Notes: a model not told the origin generated them from the sequence alone. A DNA stretch of 64,000 nt from CAWAMR01 sp963783095 (GCA_963783095.1 CAWAMR010000003.1:1003253-1067252), one strand, 5' to 3'; shown: positions 8,133 to 18,078, counted from the stretch's first letter. Numbers and translations: made by a program.

Positions 8133-9362
8133 ATGTCGTCCGATCCCCTACCACCTGACCCAAATGTTTCACCAAATTCGAGCGGAGGAGGTGCGCCAAC
8201 GACAACAACCCTGATTGTCTCTCTTCCTCCATCCTCCTCACCTACGGACAACACAGGTTCGATCGTCTCTCTTCCCCCATCCTCCTCGCCTGTGGACAAC
8301 AAGGGGACGACAACAACAGAACCCCCATCTTCCTCACCTGGGAACAACACGGATTCGACCAAAACAACAACGGAACCCTCCTCTTCAGAAGCAAAGAAAT
8401 TTCATCATCGTGCGAAAGCCTGGGCGAAAGAATACAACGAAGTCATTGCAGTGGGTCTTGTAGTGTTTGCCATGCTCGGCTTCTATTTAGATGTCAAATC
8501 TTCGATGAGTGAATTAAATAGATCAGTCGAGAAAAGGCTTGAGGACGGTCTGGGTAAAGCGAGAGCCGAGATAAACGACGACCGAACTCGCTTGAGCAAC
8601 GATCGACGAGCAACTGCTTTCTTTCAACGAGTTCAATCGCTGAACTGCGAAGGCGACTATCCCGGTACTATCGAAGAATACAAACTTCTAAAGGAAAATG
8701 TAGACATTGATACTCTTTCGCCAGATTTGGGACGAATGATCTACAAGCAAGTCGTCATTGCATACGCTTGGCAACGAAATTCCCGTCTTGTTAATCAGAA
8801 AGAGATTGACTTGCTTGCAAATCGAATCGGAACAACCGATGAAAACTGCGGTGGAGTTGATCTTGAATTCGGTATGTTGTTCTTAGGTCTGGCTCAACCA
8901 GAAAAAGCAACTGAATATTTACTTCGAGCATATGAGCCAATTCGGAGGGGAAAAACGCTTGCGGACATTAGAATCTTAGAATTACAAGCAAACATTATGT
9001 TGGCCGAAATAGCAAAAGGTAAATATCCCACTGCAAAAGAGAGAGCAGAGGCAGCAATTCTCCTGTATCAAAGTCTGCTAACTCAAAATTCTGTCGGATC
9101 AGACATTTTGATTGATACGATAAAATCGAAGCGTCACCTCACCAAGAGACTTGTTCAGCATGACCCTCTGCTTTTTCAGGGTGCTTTGGAGATTCTCTTT
9201 ACTGACTACCTCGAAAAATTCGATTACTATCAAGAAATGGTGGCAACCCGTGTTAATGGAAAACTAGTTTTCGTCCCTGTGACGAAGATTAAAGAACGAG
9301 TGAAGGTTGTTGTACCCCCACCAAAGAAAGTGAAAAGCACGGAGAGTCCGGGGGGATGCTAA
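8133..9362 (+). CDS. Hypothetical membrane protein with PPSSSP repeats and TPR-like C-terminus
   Basis: 409 residues from ATG 8133, with AGGA about 9 nt upstream. Residues 1-85 are low-complexity: three or four degenerate copies of a unit such as 'SLPPSSSPTDNTGSIV', encoded by about 66-bp DNA repeats (8215-8365). One transmembrane segment follows ('VIAVGLVVFAMLGFYL', about residues 107-122), then a coiled coil, then about 250 helical residues with paired-helix character ('AYAWQRNSRLVNQKE', 'GMLFLGLAQPEKATEYLLRA') suggesting TPR-like repeats, and a basic proline-containing tail. Probably an envelope-anchored scaffold; function unknown. Followed by a spacer and the terminator at 9689. Confidence 0.6.
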   Translation: MSSDPLPPDPNVSPNSSGGGAPTTTTLIVSLPPSSSPTDNTGSIVSLPPSSSPVDNKGTTTTEPPSSSPGNNTDSTKTTTEPSSSEAKKFHHRAKAWAKEYNEVIAVGLVVFAMLGFYLDVKSSMSELNRSVEKRLEDGLGKARAEINDDRTRLSNDRRATAFFQRVQSLNCEGDYPGTIEEYKLLKENVDIDTLSPDLGRMIYKQVVIAYAWQRNSRLVNQKEIDLLANRIGTTDENCGGVDLEFGMLFLGLAQPEKATEYLLRAYEPIRRGKTLADIRILELQANIMLAEIAKGKYPTAKERAEAAILLYQSLLTQNSVGSDILIDTIKSKRHLTKRLVQHDPLLFQGALEILFTDYLEKFDYYQEMVATRVNGKLVFVPVTKIKERVKVVVPPPKKVKSTESPGGC

Positions 9363-9688
9363 CGCTAAACCAATATCAAGCCCCAACAGGAGTTTGCATA
9401 GATTTTGAAGAGTGTCATGCAGCCATGCACTTGCCGCCGAGTGCGGTTTTTTCATCTCAACAAACACCATTACCAAGCTGCAACAAAGACTGCTTGAGGG
9501 TTTCATGCAGAGAACACATTAGACGAATAGGCAGAAGCCAAGAAGCCTTGATCTGATCCTTGACCTCCTTGTACTGAATCTGAATTGTTAAGTAAGATAA
9601 TAACATCTATTAGCAGATCTTGACAGCAGCACAAACTTCACTAGAACAGATATAACTCATCGGAATTGCACAGCCTGTCGGTTACTCA

Positions 9689-9743
9689 ATCCCGTGGTAA
9701 AACCAGCGCATTACTCGCGCTGGTTTTACCACGGGATTTTTTT
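9689..9743. terminator. Strong rho-independent terminator-like hairpin
   Basis: Perfect 21-bp inverted repeat: atcccgtggtaaaaccagcgc (9689-9709) and its complement at 9717-9737, loop attactc, followed by a T-run (9737-9743). On the plus strand it fits a terminator after the gene 8133-9362 and before the element genes that start at 9840. The stem is unusually long and AT/GC mixed, so a mobile-element end is also conceivable. The 300 nt before it (9363-9688) show no gene. Confidence 0.75.
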
Positions 9744-9839
9744 GACGATGACGTGTTTTTTTACACTCGTCCAGCTTCCTTCCGGATTGTTCTTTAATCC
9801 GTCAGGAACCGGACACAACCGTGTTGAAGGAGATTATCA

Positions 9840-10040
9840 ATGAACGAGAACTCTTCCATCTCTGTTATTCACCCACCGGGGGAACCGTGGACAATCCCAG
9901 AAGCTGCAACTCACCTGAAGATTTCGGAGCGACATCTTTGGCGACAGATCGATGCGGCTCGTGTGCATGTCTTCAGAATCGGTCGCAGGGTTCTGCTTCC
10001 TGACCAGGAAATGGACCGTATCAAACGCAGGGGGTGCTAA
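9840..10040 (+). CDS. Excisionase-like helix-turn-helix DNA-binding protein
   Basis: 66 residues, ATG 9840, with AAGGAG about 10 nt upstream. The core 'WTIPEAATHLKISERHLWRQ' followed by 'VFRIGRRVLLPDQEMDRI' is the winged-helix HTH_17/Xis fold: helix-turn-helix, then a wing with an Arg-rich strand. Such small proteins control excision or act as regulators in integrative elements. It opens a compact run of genes to 11346 (the next start is 1 nt after its stop), which ends in a broken integrase, so it belongs to an element remnant. Confidence 0.8.
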   Translation: MNENSSISVIHPPGEPWTIPEAATHLKISERHLWRQIDAARVHVFRIGRRVLLPDQEMDRIKRRGC

Positions 10041-10241
10041 ATGGAAAACTATGACGATTGGAGATTACTGATGAATGCAGCAGATTCCTCGCACACAATC
10101 ACAATCCCGCTTATGCGAGAAGAAGAGCAAGCCGAACGACTTGATGCGGTTGCGGTCGCTGAGGGAATTTCCAAAGAGGAAGCGGCGTTGCGATTGTTTA
10201 CGCTCGCACTTGATGAAGTAAACCCCAGAGGGGACCAATGA
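10041..10241 (+). CDS. Hypothetical small protein
   Basis: 66 residues, starting immediately after the previous stop. It contains a long helical segment 'EEEQAERLDAVAVAEGISKE' that resembles the dimerising ribbon-helix-helix part of small element regulators, but no clear beta strand is seen. Its stop codon is followed directly by the ATG of the ATPase gene (10242), showing translational coupling. Function unknown; a plasmid or phage-type copy or replication accessory is possible. Confidence 0.55.
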   Translation: MENYDDWRLLMNAADSSHTITIPLMREEEQAERLDAVAVAEGISKEEAALRLFTLALDEVNPRGDQ

Positions 10242-11346
10242 ATGTCCATCCAAGGAATCAGGGCGGATGATCTTATGAAGAAGGATATTGCTCCCTTACA
10301 GTTCGCGGTTCCATGCTACATTCCCCAAGGCGTTTCGATTCTTGCCGGGAAACCGAAGATGGGGAAGTCGTTTTTGCGCTTCAGTTGGCCGTTGCAGTTG
10401 CGACTGGGACCGACTTCGGCTTGCAAGCCGTTCAGCCTGGTGACGTGCTTTATCTTGCTCTGGAGGACTCAGAGCGGAGAGTTCAAGACCGTCTGAACCG
10501 CCAATTGAGCGCGACTGGCTTGACAGTCGCCATCTGGCTTGATCGTGAGTACAAACAGCGAGCGTTTGGACAAAGGCGGATTGAAGGATTTGGAAGGTTG
10601 GATCGATGCCCACTCCCGCGCGCCTTATCATCATCGACACGTCTGGCAAAGGTCCGCCGCAGCCAAGGCGTAATGGAAACGCCTACACCGACGATCATGA
10701 TTCCGTGGCCGGGTTAAAGAAGCTCGCGGATAAGTTCGCTCTGGCTATTCTGGTTGTTCACCATCTCCGGAAGATGCCAGCCCCTGACCCTCTTGAAGCG
10801 GTCAGCGGAACACTTGGATTGACCGGATGTTGCGATGGCGTTTTGGTCTTGAACCGTAGGAGAGGTCAATCGGCTGGAACCCTGAATGTCATGGGACGTG
10901 ACGTTGAAGAACGGGAATTGGCTGTGAGATTCGACTCGGACTCAGGGCTTTGGAAATTTGAAGGGGAATCCGCTCCCGATTCTCCATCCAAGATGGGATC
11001 AAAGCGGCAGGAGATCGTCAAATGTTTGACTGAGTTCGGCCCCATGACCCCGGCGGAATTGAGTGCAAAGATCAACCGTGATTCAAATGCAGTTCGCCAA
11101 CTTCTGTACAAGATGAAGAATGATGCAATCTTGAGATACTCCCAAGACAGGTATGCAGTAGCTGATAACACCGATAACGCGGTAACGCGGGAGGAAGAAA
11201 CATCGGGAGACGATGAAGTAGCGAGTAACACCGATAACAGCGATAACGGGGGTGGATGTCTCTGTTACCGTCGTTACTCTTGTTATCCGTTATTGGTGTT
11301 ATTCAGTGTGTTCAACAAACCATCAATGACGGTTCCGGAAGATTAG
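10242..11346 (+). pseudogene. RepA-like AAA ATPase (AAA_25 type), several frameshifts
   Basis: The pieces, in order: from ATG 10242, 'PQGVSILAGKPKMGKS' with Walker A; near 10369 the frame slips in a run of five T (one T missing) into 'FALQLAVAVATGTDFG' and 'VLYLALEDSERRVQDRL' (Walker B region); near 10555 it returns to the first frame ('LDKGGLKDLEGWIDAHSRA'); near 10620 it slips again to 'RLIIIDTSGK', 'ILVVHHLRK', 'SGTLGLTGCCDGVLVLNR', then a C-terminal winged helix ('TPAELSAKINRDSNAVRQLL'). This order is that of the RecA-fold replicative helicase/RepA family of phages and plasmids. Three breaks make it non-functional as written. Confidence 0.8.
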
Positions 11347-11425
11347 ACGCTTTAGATTTCCGGAACCGTCCAAGTCAGATTTTTGAGCTTGAAGCCGCCG
11401 AGTGGTATGCTACAATTATAGCACC

Positions 11426-11632
11426 ATGAAGCTCAAAGACGTTCTTTCCGGAAAGCTGCGAAGAGCTATCCGCGACAGCGGGCATTCCCTCCAAACAATC
11501 GAGAAGACGACTGGCGTTAATCGAAACACCATCGCCCGTTTTTTGGATGGCCGAACATCATTGAGGCTCGACAAGGCGGGAATCCTTGCCGCTTATTTCA
11601 ACTTGGAACTCCGACCGAAAGGCGAAGGGTAA
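11426..11632 (+). CDS. XRE/Cro-CI family transcriptional regulator
   Basis: ATG 11426 starts MKLKDVLSGKLRRAIRDSGH; 68 residues. The HTH is 'SLQTIEKTTGVNRNTIARFL' with the recognition helix ending in 'DGRTSLRLDKAGILAAYF'. Single-domain size fits a phage-type repressor or Cro protein, binding operators of the element. It stops 4 nt before the ATG of the integrase remnant (11637), the usual xis/repressor-int layout. A TACAAT-like -10 sequence occurs in the 30 nt upstream (gtggtatgctacaattata), a plausible own promoter. Confidence 0.8.
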   Translation: MKLKDVLSGKLRRAIRDSGHSLQTIEKTTGVNRNTIARFLDGRTSLRLDKAGILAAYFNLELRPKGEG

Positions 11633-11636
11633 TTCG

Positions 11637-12280
11637 ATGGGCAGTCTGTTCAAACAGCAATTCACGAAACCGATTCCCACCAACGCGGAAGTTGTCCGTG
11701 TGAAAGGCCGTCGATGTGCGCGCTGGTTGAACAAGAGAGGCAAACAGCAAACAGCACTCCTGAACACGGAAGGAACCCGTATCGTCAGAGAATCGAAAGT
11801 TTACTTCGCTCGATACCGTGATGGTTCGGGGCAGGTCCAAACCGTTTCGACGGAATGCCGCGATAAGCAAGCCGCTCAAAGCGTTCTCAACGAACTCGAA
11901 AAAGCAGCCGAGCGGATTCGAGCAGGGGATCATGACCACTGCGGAAGCAGCAACAACGGAACATCAAGGAACACCCTTGGTGGACCATGTTGCCGCTTAC
12001 ATCAAGCACATGGAAGCGATTGGATGCTGTCCGGAGCATCGCAAGAATGTGAATCGTCAGCTTCTTTGCGTGACTGAGGAATGCCGTTTCGCTCGACTGG
12101 CCGATCTTGACCGTCACACCTTGGAAAGCTGGTCGGTTGCCAAAACCGAAGCTGAAATGTCGGCACGAACACGGAACAGCTACCACAACCGCTGCCGTTG
12201 CCTTCGCGAACTGGTGCGCGGCCGACTGTCAGGCGATTGTTATCGAACCCCTTTGATTGCATTCCCGTCGAGGCGGATTG
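11637..12280 (+). pseudogene. Tyrosine recombinase, N-terminal half only, frameshifted
   Basis: ATG 11637 opens 'MGSLFKQQFTKPIPTNAEVV' and 'RVKGRRCARWLNKRGKQQTA', then 'YFARYRDGSGQVQTVSTECR', the arm-type domain of integrases common in Gemmata-group genomes. Near 11930 the frame shifts to 'EHQGTPLVDHVAAYIKHMEA' and 'LADLDRHTLESWSVAKTEAE', the SAM-like core-binding domain; near 12190 it shifts again ('AAVAFANWCAADCQAIV') and a last in-frame piece 'NPFDCIPVEAD' is seen before the sequence changes to the adhesin gene on the other strand at about 12270-12290. No catalytic domain is present. It ends the element remnant that begins at 9840. Confidence 0.75.
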
Positions 12281-15200
12281 GCTGCCGGCGATGGTCTCAT
12301 TCAGCGCTGCGTCGGCGTCGGTTTCAATGCTTGAGTAACTGCTATCGCTACTGTCGCCCGTCAAAGTAAAACTGCCGCTCCACAGGTCGCCGGTATTGGT
12401 CAACGCAAAACCATCGGTGCCGGTCTGGGTGTCGGTATACGAGACAGCGCCGGCCGTTCCCGTGGTCACGATGCCGCTAAGGGTGCTGTTCTTGGTATCG
12501 GCCAGCGAATAAGCGCCGGTCGAGGGCGTGCCGGTATAGGCCAGCGTTTCGGTCCCCGCATCGGTTTGCGTGGCGTTGAAACCACCCGTGCTGGTGGTTT
12601 GACTGGTGACACTGGTATCGCTGCCCGTCAAGGTATCCGACCAACTCGACAGTCCGCCCAGCGCAGCCGTACCCGATCCAGCTAGCTTGGACGTATCGCT
12701 ACTGGTCAGCGAACTGCTGGTGGGGTTGTCGGCCGTGATAAGGGTATAGTAGCTCGTGGCCGAGTCCGCACCCGTGCCGGTGATGCTGGAGGAATTGAGG
12801 TCGAACGTACCGATCGTGTCCGTGCCCGAAGCGACCACCGTAAGGCTCAGGCTGCCGACCTGCGTCGTCGAGGAGTTCTGGGTTTGATCGACACCGCTTT
12901 CCGTCAGCGTATAGCTCAGCGAGCCGGTATCGGTCAGCGAAAAACTGCCATCGGCATCGGTGCCCGATTGGGTAACCGCATTACTGGAAGAAACCGAGGC
13001 CCCTACGGTTTCAAAGGTGGTAAGGTTATTGGCCTGGAGGATATCGATCACACCAACGCCCGCGCCTGCCGCGACGGTGGAGTCGGTAACTTCAACGGCG
13101 TAGATATAAGGCCCCTGGAGCGAGAAAATGTGCGATGCCACCACGTCGTAGGAGCCGGGACTCACGGAAACCACGTCGCCGAAGCTTTCCTGACCATCGC
13201 CCCACATAATCGTCGCCGCCAACTCGCTCACCGTCAACGCATTGCTATCGGTGAACGAGGCGACTTCGACATTCGTCATCGTCTGACCCGCAATGCCGAC
13301 CAACCCGGTTCCCGTTACGGAAATGCTGCCGCCCTGGACCACGATTGTGTCGATTGCCGTGGAAGAATGGCCGTAGCTATCGCTCAAAGTGTATGTGAAC
13401 AGATCTGTTCCGTAGAAACCGGTCGACGGGGTATAGACAATATTGGAGCCGACCACGGCCGCTGAACCGTTGGCAGGCTGGGTGCTGATACCAACACTGA
13501 TACTGTCGCTGTAGGGGATGGTGTCGTTACTGAGTTCAGCGATGGTAACGGAGCTATTCTCCGTAGTTGTTGCCGAGTCCGCAATGGCCAGCAAGGTTGA
13601 GCCGGCCCCGATCGTCACGGAATCGATGGCCGTCGAAGTGTGGCCGTAGGAATCCGAAAGTGTATAGGTGAAGGTCCGAAGTCCAAAATCACCGGCTGCG
13701 GGCGTAAAGACGACGGAGGAGCCGGAGACGGTAACCGAGCCATAGGCAGGTTGGGTCAAGCTGATATTAACGGTATCGCTGACAGGAATGGAGTCGTTGC
13801 TTTCCACCGCCATCGTGACGGCAGTGTTGAGCGGCGTGTAGGTGGAATCCGCAACCGCCAGCAGGGTCGAACCGGCCCCGATTGTTACCGTATCGGTGGC
13901 GGTGGAAGAGTGGCCATAAGAATCCGAAATAGTGTACAAAAAGGTCCGAGTCCCGTAGTCGCCCGCTGCGGGGGTGAAGATCACCGAGGAACCGGAGACG
14001 GTGACAGAACCATAAGCAGGCTGGGTCAGGCTGATGCTGACGGCATCGCTGGCAGGAATAGTATCATTGCTTTTCACCGCCATGGTCACGGCCGTGTTCA
14101 GCGCCGTCGAGGCGGTATCGGCGACGGCCAGAAGGGTTGAGCCGGTTCCAACGGTTACCGAGTCGATCGCCGTGGAAGTGTGCCCGTAAGCATCGCTTAG
14201 AGAATACGTAAAGTCATCAATACCATAGAAACCTGCATCGGGCGTATACGTCACCGACGATCCCGACACCGTGGCCGTCCCATTCGCAGGTTGACTGCCC
14301 GCGCCGATACCCACGGTGACGCTATCGCTGATCGGGAAAGTATCGTTGCTCTTGACTCCTATCGTAACCGCAGTATTCAGCGCCGTTGAGGCAGTATCGA
14401 CTACTGCAAGAAGGGTCGAGCCGGTGCCCACCGTTACCGTATCGATAGCGGTGGAAGTATGTCCGTATATATCCAAAAGGGAATACGTGAAGTCGTCGAT
14501 GCCAAAGAATCCGATATCCGGCGTGTAGACGATCGATGTTCCTGCGACGGTGGCCGAACCATATTGAGCCTGACCGCTGATACCGATGGTCATACCGGCG
14601 GTATCACCGGCAGGAATGGTGTCGTTGCTCTCGGCGGCGATCGTGACAGCAGTGTTCAGCGCCGTCGAGGCGGTGTCGGCCACTGCCAGAAGAGTCGAAC
14701 CGGCCCCGACCGTCACCGTGTCGACGGCAGTAGAAGTGTGTCCGTAGGAGTCGGCGAGAATATACGTGAAGTTATCGACTCCGTAGAAACCTGGCTTGGG
14801 CGTATAAACGATCGATGTCCCCACTACAGTGGCCGAGCCGTCTGCCGGTTGACTACCAGACATACCCATCGTAACGGTATCGCTGGCCGGGATGGTATCA
14901 TTGCTCTCCACCGCGATCGTGACCGCAGTATTGAGCGCGGTCGAGGTGGTATCGGCCACTGCCAGAAGGGTCGCTGTCACATTTACGGTGTCGGTAACAC
15001 TGGTGGTGTGCCCATAGGAATCGGCGAGCGTATAAGCGAATGTCTCAGTGCCATAGAAACCGGCATGGGGTGTATATATGACCGATGATCCCGACACGGC
15101 TACCATACCATGCGAAGTCATAGTGACTTACACTCAGTTAACGGTGTCTCCGGACGGGATTGTATCGTTGCTTTCTACGGAGATTGTCAAGGCAGTGTTA

Positions 15201-15505
15201 ATGGGGGTCGAGACCGAGTCGGCTATCGCCAGCAAAGTGGAGCCGGCCCCCACGGTGACGCTAACGCCGGCGTACGATGGGCACCCAATGTGTCCGAAAT
15301 TTGGTAACCAAAATGGTCAACACCGTAGTAACCGGAATCAGGTGTGTAAACCAAGTCATTGCCGACGACAGCGACGGATCCGTCAGATACCCCTCCAAAG
15401 TACGACAGGGCAACTGTGTCCCCGGGCGGTATCGTATCATTCGCTTCGACGGCGATGGTAACGGCAGTGTTCAACGCAGTGGAGGCCGTGTCAGCCAATC
15501 GCCGT
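12270..15505 (-). pseudogene. Fragment of a giant tandem-repeat (Ig/cadherin-like) surface protein
   Basis: Minus-strand coding over about 3.2 kb. Upstream part (15505-13330): about eight repeats of roughly 92 residues, each with 'STLLAVADTASTALNTAVTI', 'SNDTIP', 'IVYTPDIGFFG', 'FTYSLLDIYGHTSTAIDTVT', i.e. the tandem-95/Big-type beta-sandwich repeats of adhesins. The downstream part is Thr/Ser/Gly-rich ('SGTDTIGTFDLNSSS') as in large planctomycete extracellular proteins. The first two repeats are in other frames (breaks near 15275 and 15130), the N-terminus and signal peptide are absent, and the C-terminus is cut at about 12270, where the frame runs into antisense of the integrase. A truncated, exported adhesin; both ends are rearrangement points. 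Confidence 0.8.
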
Positions 15506-15516
15506 CAAAGCGGGCA

Positions 15517-15666
15517 CTAAACTAGCGCTTCCAGCCTTTGAAGCTGAAGACGGGTGTTTGGCACGAGAGGCTTGCAACCGGCAGGAGTATCATCGCCAAG
15601 GAGATTGGTGAGCCATTCCAGCCACGCAGAGGATTCAACCAGGGCGTTCCCATAGGGGCAATCCAT
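15517..15666 (-). CDS. Possible short ORF, hypothetical
   Basis: ATG at 15666 gives 49 residues beginning MDCPYGNALVESSAWLEWLT, continuing 'NLLGDDTPAGCKPLVPNTR', ending 'LQRLEALV' at TAG. The composition is protein-like, and it lies downstream of the ParB-like gene on the same strand. No ribosome binding site was recognised and no family. It may be a real small gene or the last exon-like remnant of something deleted when the adhesin fragment was joined here. Confidence 0.3.
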   Translation of the reverse strand: MDCPYGNALVESSAWLEWLTNLLGDDTPAGCKPLVPNTRLQLQRLEALV

Positions 15667-15735
15667 TCTTGGTGAGAGAGTAAGGGAAATCGGCAATTCT
15701 GATTAACTTCGTTCGTTTCAGGCTTTTCAGCGTGT

Positions 15736-16530
15736 TCAACCCGTTTCGTCCAAAATCATTTGTGCCAGCTTGGCGGCACGCGCTTCGCCCCAGCGTTTAA
15801 TCAAGGCGGCGGTGAATTCCTGCATGTCGGTCGGCAGCGTGATGGTCTTCGGTCCCACCCGTTTATCGCGCGGCGGCTTGCCGGTTTGTTGCAGCTTTTG
15901 CAGGAATGCTTGTTGATAGGCAAGCGGGCGTCGAGAAAGGCGAAGAATTCGCCGTTTACCGAGTCCCGCATAGCGCGCCAGAATCAGCGGTTTGGCATGC
16001 GGGCCGCAATTGGTAACCAGGGTATCAACGGCATCGGCAAACTCAGCATCGCGTCGGATGGTGCGCTCGCTGACGGGGTGATAAACTTGCGCCAATCGTT
16101 GGGCTGTCTTCAAAGGGCCAAAGTGGAAACTTGAAAACTCCCCTCGACGATCGCCGCCATGCGTTTGCCGGATGAGCCGGTAGTGGCAGCCACGCATGTA
16201 GGATGCACTTTCCGGGGTAATGGGATTACCGAGTTGGAGTTCGATCAGATAGGTCCGTGCAGCATCGTAGTCGGGAAATTCCAGAACCTGGCATTCAAAG
16301 GGCAAATCATAACGCTGGCAAATGTCCAGGCGATAGCGCCCATCCAAAAGCAGGAAATGCGCATATTCAGGGATGCGGCAAACAATCAGCGGAGCAAGAC
16401 AGCCTTTGGCTCTGAGATCCTGTTCGAGGTCATCCGCTTCCTGTTTGGAGAGTGGAGGAACGAGATTGGCGAACTCAGGATCGATGACGATCTGGTCGCT
16501 GGGGATCACAACATTCGCTGTTGTCGACAT
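15736..16530 (-). CDS. ParB/sulfiredoxin-fold DNA-binding protein
   Basis: ATG 16530 (another in-frame start at 16545) gives 264 residues. Residues about 15-95 match the ParB N-terminal fold: 'VPPLSKQEADDLEQDLRAKG', 'LAPLIVCR', 'HFLLLDGRYRLDICQRYDLP' (in place of the GERR motif), then 'CQVLEFPDYDAARTYLIELQ'. Residues about 110-165 form an HTH region ('LKTAQRLAQVYHPVSERTIR'). The C-terminus is basic. No ParA lies nearby, so it is more likely a mobile-element regulator or nuclease-type ParB than a segregation factor. Intact, unlike its left neighbour. Confidence 0.8.
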   Translation of the reverse strand: MSTTANVVIPSDQIVIDPEFANLVPPLSKQEADDLEQDLRAKGCLAPLIVCRIPEYAHFLLLDGRYRLDICQRYDLPFECQVLEFPDYDAARTYLIELQLGNPITPESASYMRGCHYRLIRQTHGGDRRGEFSSFHFGPLKTAQRLAQVYHPVSERTIRRDAEFADAVDTLVTNCGPHAKPLILARYAGLGKRRILRLSRRPLAYQQAFLQKLQQTGKPPRDKRVGPKTITLPTDMQEFTAALIKRWGEARAAKLAQMILDETG

Positions 16531-17511
16531 CGCTGGGCCATCCAAGGATAAGTGTCGGTCCTGTTGTGCAATTCAGAAATTGAGTTCGCTGATGCCCGAG
16601 TAACTGTCAACCAAAAAACCGGAATAATTGGAATAATTGTTAAAGTTCATCAAATTGCCTTAAATGGGAGAGCCGTGCGGGTAATGAATTTGGCAAGGAA
16701 TTTCCGAGACGGTTGAAAGAGCCACTGAACGATCATTAGGCCCCCGGGGAAGTATGAGGTGGCAATGTTCGCGAACGGATCCGAAGTAGCGAGCGATCGG
16801 CAGCTCCCATTGGATCCATACGGCGAGACGTTGCCGTTATTCGGGTGCCATGCTACGGCAACCGGGCAACCGTGGCATCGCCTTTACGAAGATCACATAT
16901 TCGTTCCGCATACATCGATCCAGTTTGCCACAATCATGTTCAAATCGATCACTTTGCACTTGGGCGGGTGAACGAACACCACCAGTTACTAAGGGGATTG
17001 TTCCGAGATTTTTTCCCTTGCCTTCAAAACCATCGGCGATACAACACAATCGTTCCATTATCCTGTGGAAATCGTTCTCATAAATTGGGCGATCCCCAGT
17101 TTTGCCGCGAATCTTCCAAATCGACAACGCAACAGTCAGCGAACTCGAGCGGATCGCATTTATCGCTTGATGGGGAACTCTAACCAACTGAAGCGGGAAG
17201 CATACGCCTCGGAAGGTTTGTACAAGTCGTAAACTCTCGGAAGCTTGGGCAGCCCACGACGACGGGGTTGCCGGATACCACGGCTCTCAGCGAGTGAAAT
17301 CTCTCCCGACCTGGAACCGTCGAGGAAGTTGGTTCAGGCCGGGTGAGCCACTTTATCGAACGCCCAAAGACTAAGACGTAGAGGCGTTGCAGAACCGTCG
17401 CGGCAAAGCGAGAAATCCTTTCGCAGGTCAGCGACGACTGCCAGACCGATCAAAGAAGGTTGGCGCATTCCAGTGGTTTGACGCCGAAATACCCTGTTTG
17501 GAGTTTTCGAG
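16531..17511. other. Long region without a recognisable gene
   Basis: About 980 nt between two gene clusters of opposite strand. Several open frames of 70-116 codons occur on both strands (for example minus 16837-17187), but none has a ribosome binding site, a domain or protein-like composition, and they overlap each other. The right end must hold the promoter for the sigma-kinase-GTPase operon that starts at 17512; no consensus promoter was identified, as expected for ECF-type autoregulation. Confidence 0.45.
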
Positions 17512-18078
17512 GTGAATAACCCAATCAATTGGTCTGATAAACGGCTTCGGGATCTTCTTGAGACGTTATGCGTGTCGACAAAGGTAAATCGGAAGGTGCG
17601 TGCCCGCGAGGATGTGGACGACGTACGATCAGACGTGCTTTTGCGTTTAGCGTCGGAGAGCGGCCCAACCGCGAATCAACCGCTCGCCGTTTGGGAGTAC
17701 TACCTCCGGAAGACATTCGCTTCGGCCCTGAATGACCTGCACCGCCGACACCTAGTTGCCAAGAAGAGGGCTGCCAACAGAGAGGTTCGAGTGGATGTGG
17801 GTGTCGACGGTGACTCACCTGATTCCGCACCTGGGTTAGAAGGTTTGTTGCCTGCCGGCCACACCTTGCCAACAGGACGATATGAAAAAAAAGAACAGCT
17901 AGAGCAGCTCGAGGCTGCCATTGACAAACTGCCACAGGACCAGCAACAGGCCATCCGGCTACAACTTGGTGGCATGGCGCTGTCGCAAATTGCGGCCGCG
18001 ATGGGGAAGACGCAGGATGCTGTGTCCGGCTTGTTGCGCCGAGCGACTCGTGCACTAATAAAAGGTAAACTGACTTGA
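17512..18078 (+). CDS. ECF-like RNA polymerase sigma factor heading the GTPase/GAP1 operon
   Basis: GTG start at 17512; 188 residues. Region 2: 'RAREDVDDVRSDVLLRLASE' and 'YYLRKTFASALNDLHRRHLV'. Region 4: 'LEAAIDKLPQDQQQAIRLQL' followed by the HTH 'GGMALSQIAAAMGKTQDAVS' and 'LLRRATRALIKGKL'. Between them is a linker of about 45 residues. It is the first gene of a co-directed series ending at 27039; the kinase starts 20 nt after its stop. It probably directs transcription of the operon or of its targets in response to the kinase; that link is inferred from the recurrent planctomycete sigma-kinase pairing. Confidence 0.88.
   Translation: MNNPINWSDKRLRDLLETLCVSTKVNRKVRAREDVDDVRSDVLLRLASESGPTANQPLAVWEYYLRKTFASALNDLHRRHLVAKKRAANREVRVDVGVDGDSPDSAPGLEGLLPAGHTLPTGRYEKKEQLEQLEAAIDKLPQDQQQAIRLQLGGMALSQIAAAMGKTQDAVSGLLRRATRALIKGKLT

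Noticed and set aside
12002..12265. C-terminal extension of the adhesin frame to 12002
   Set aside because: These residues are antisense to the integrase N-terminal gene; the true adhesin sequence ends at about 12270.
12884..15088. Several plus-strand frames of 160-210 codons with Gly/Arg/Asp-rich repeats
   Set aside because: They repeat with the period of the adhesin repeats and are its complementary strand.
16837..17187. Minus-strand frame of 116 codons as a transposase fragment
   Set aside because: No DDE or other transposase motif, no terminal inverted repeats, no ribosome binding site.
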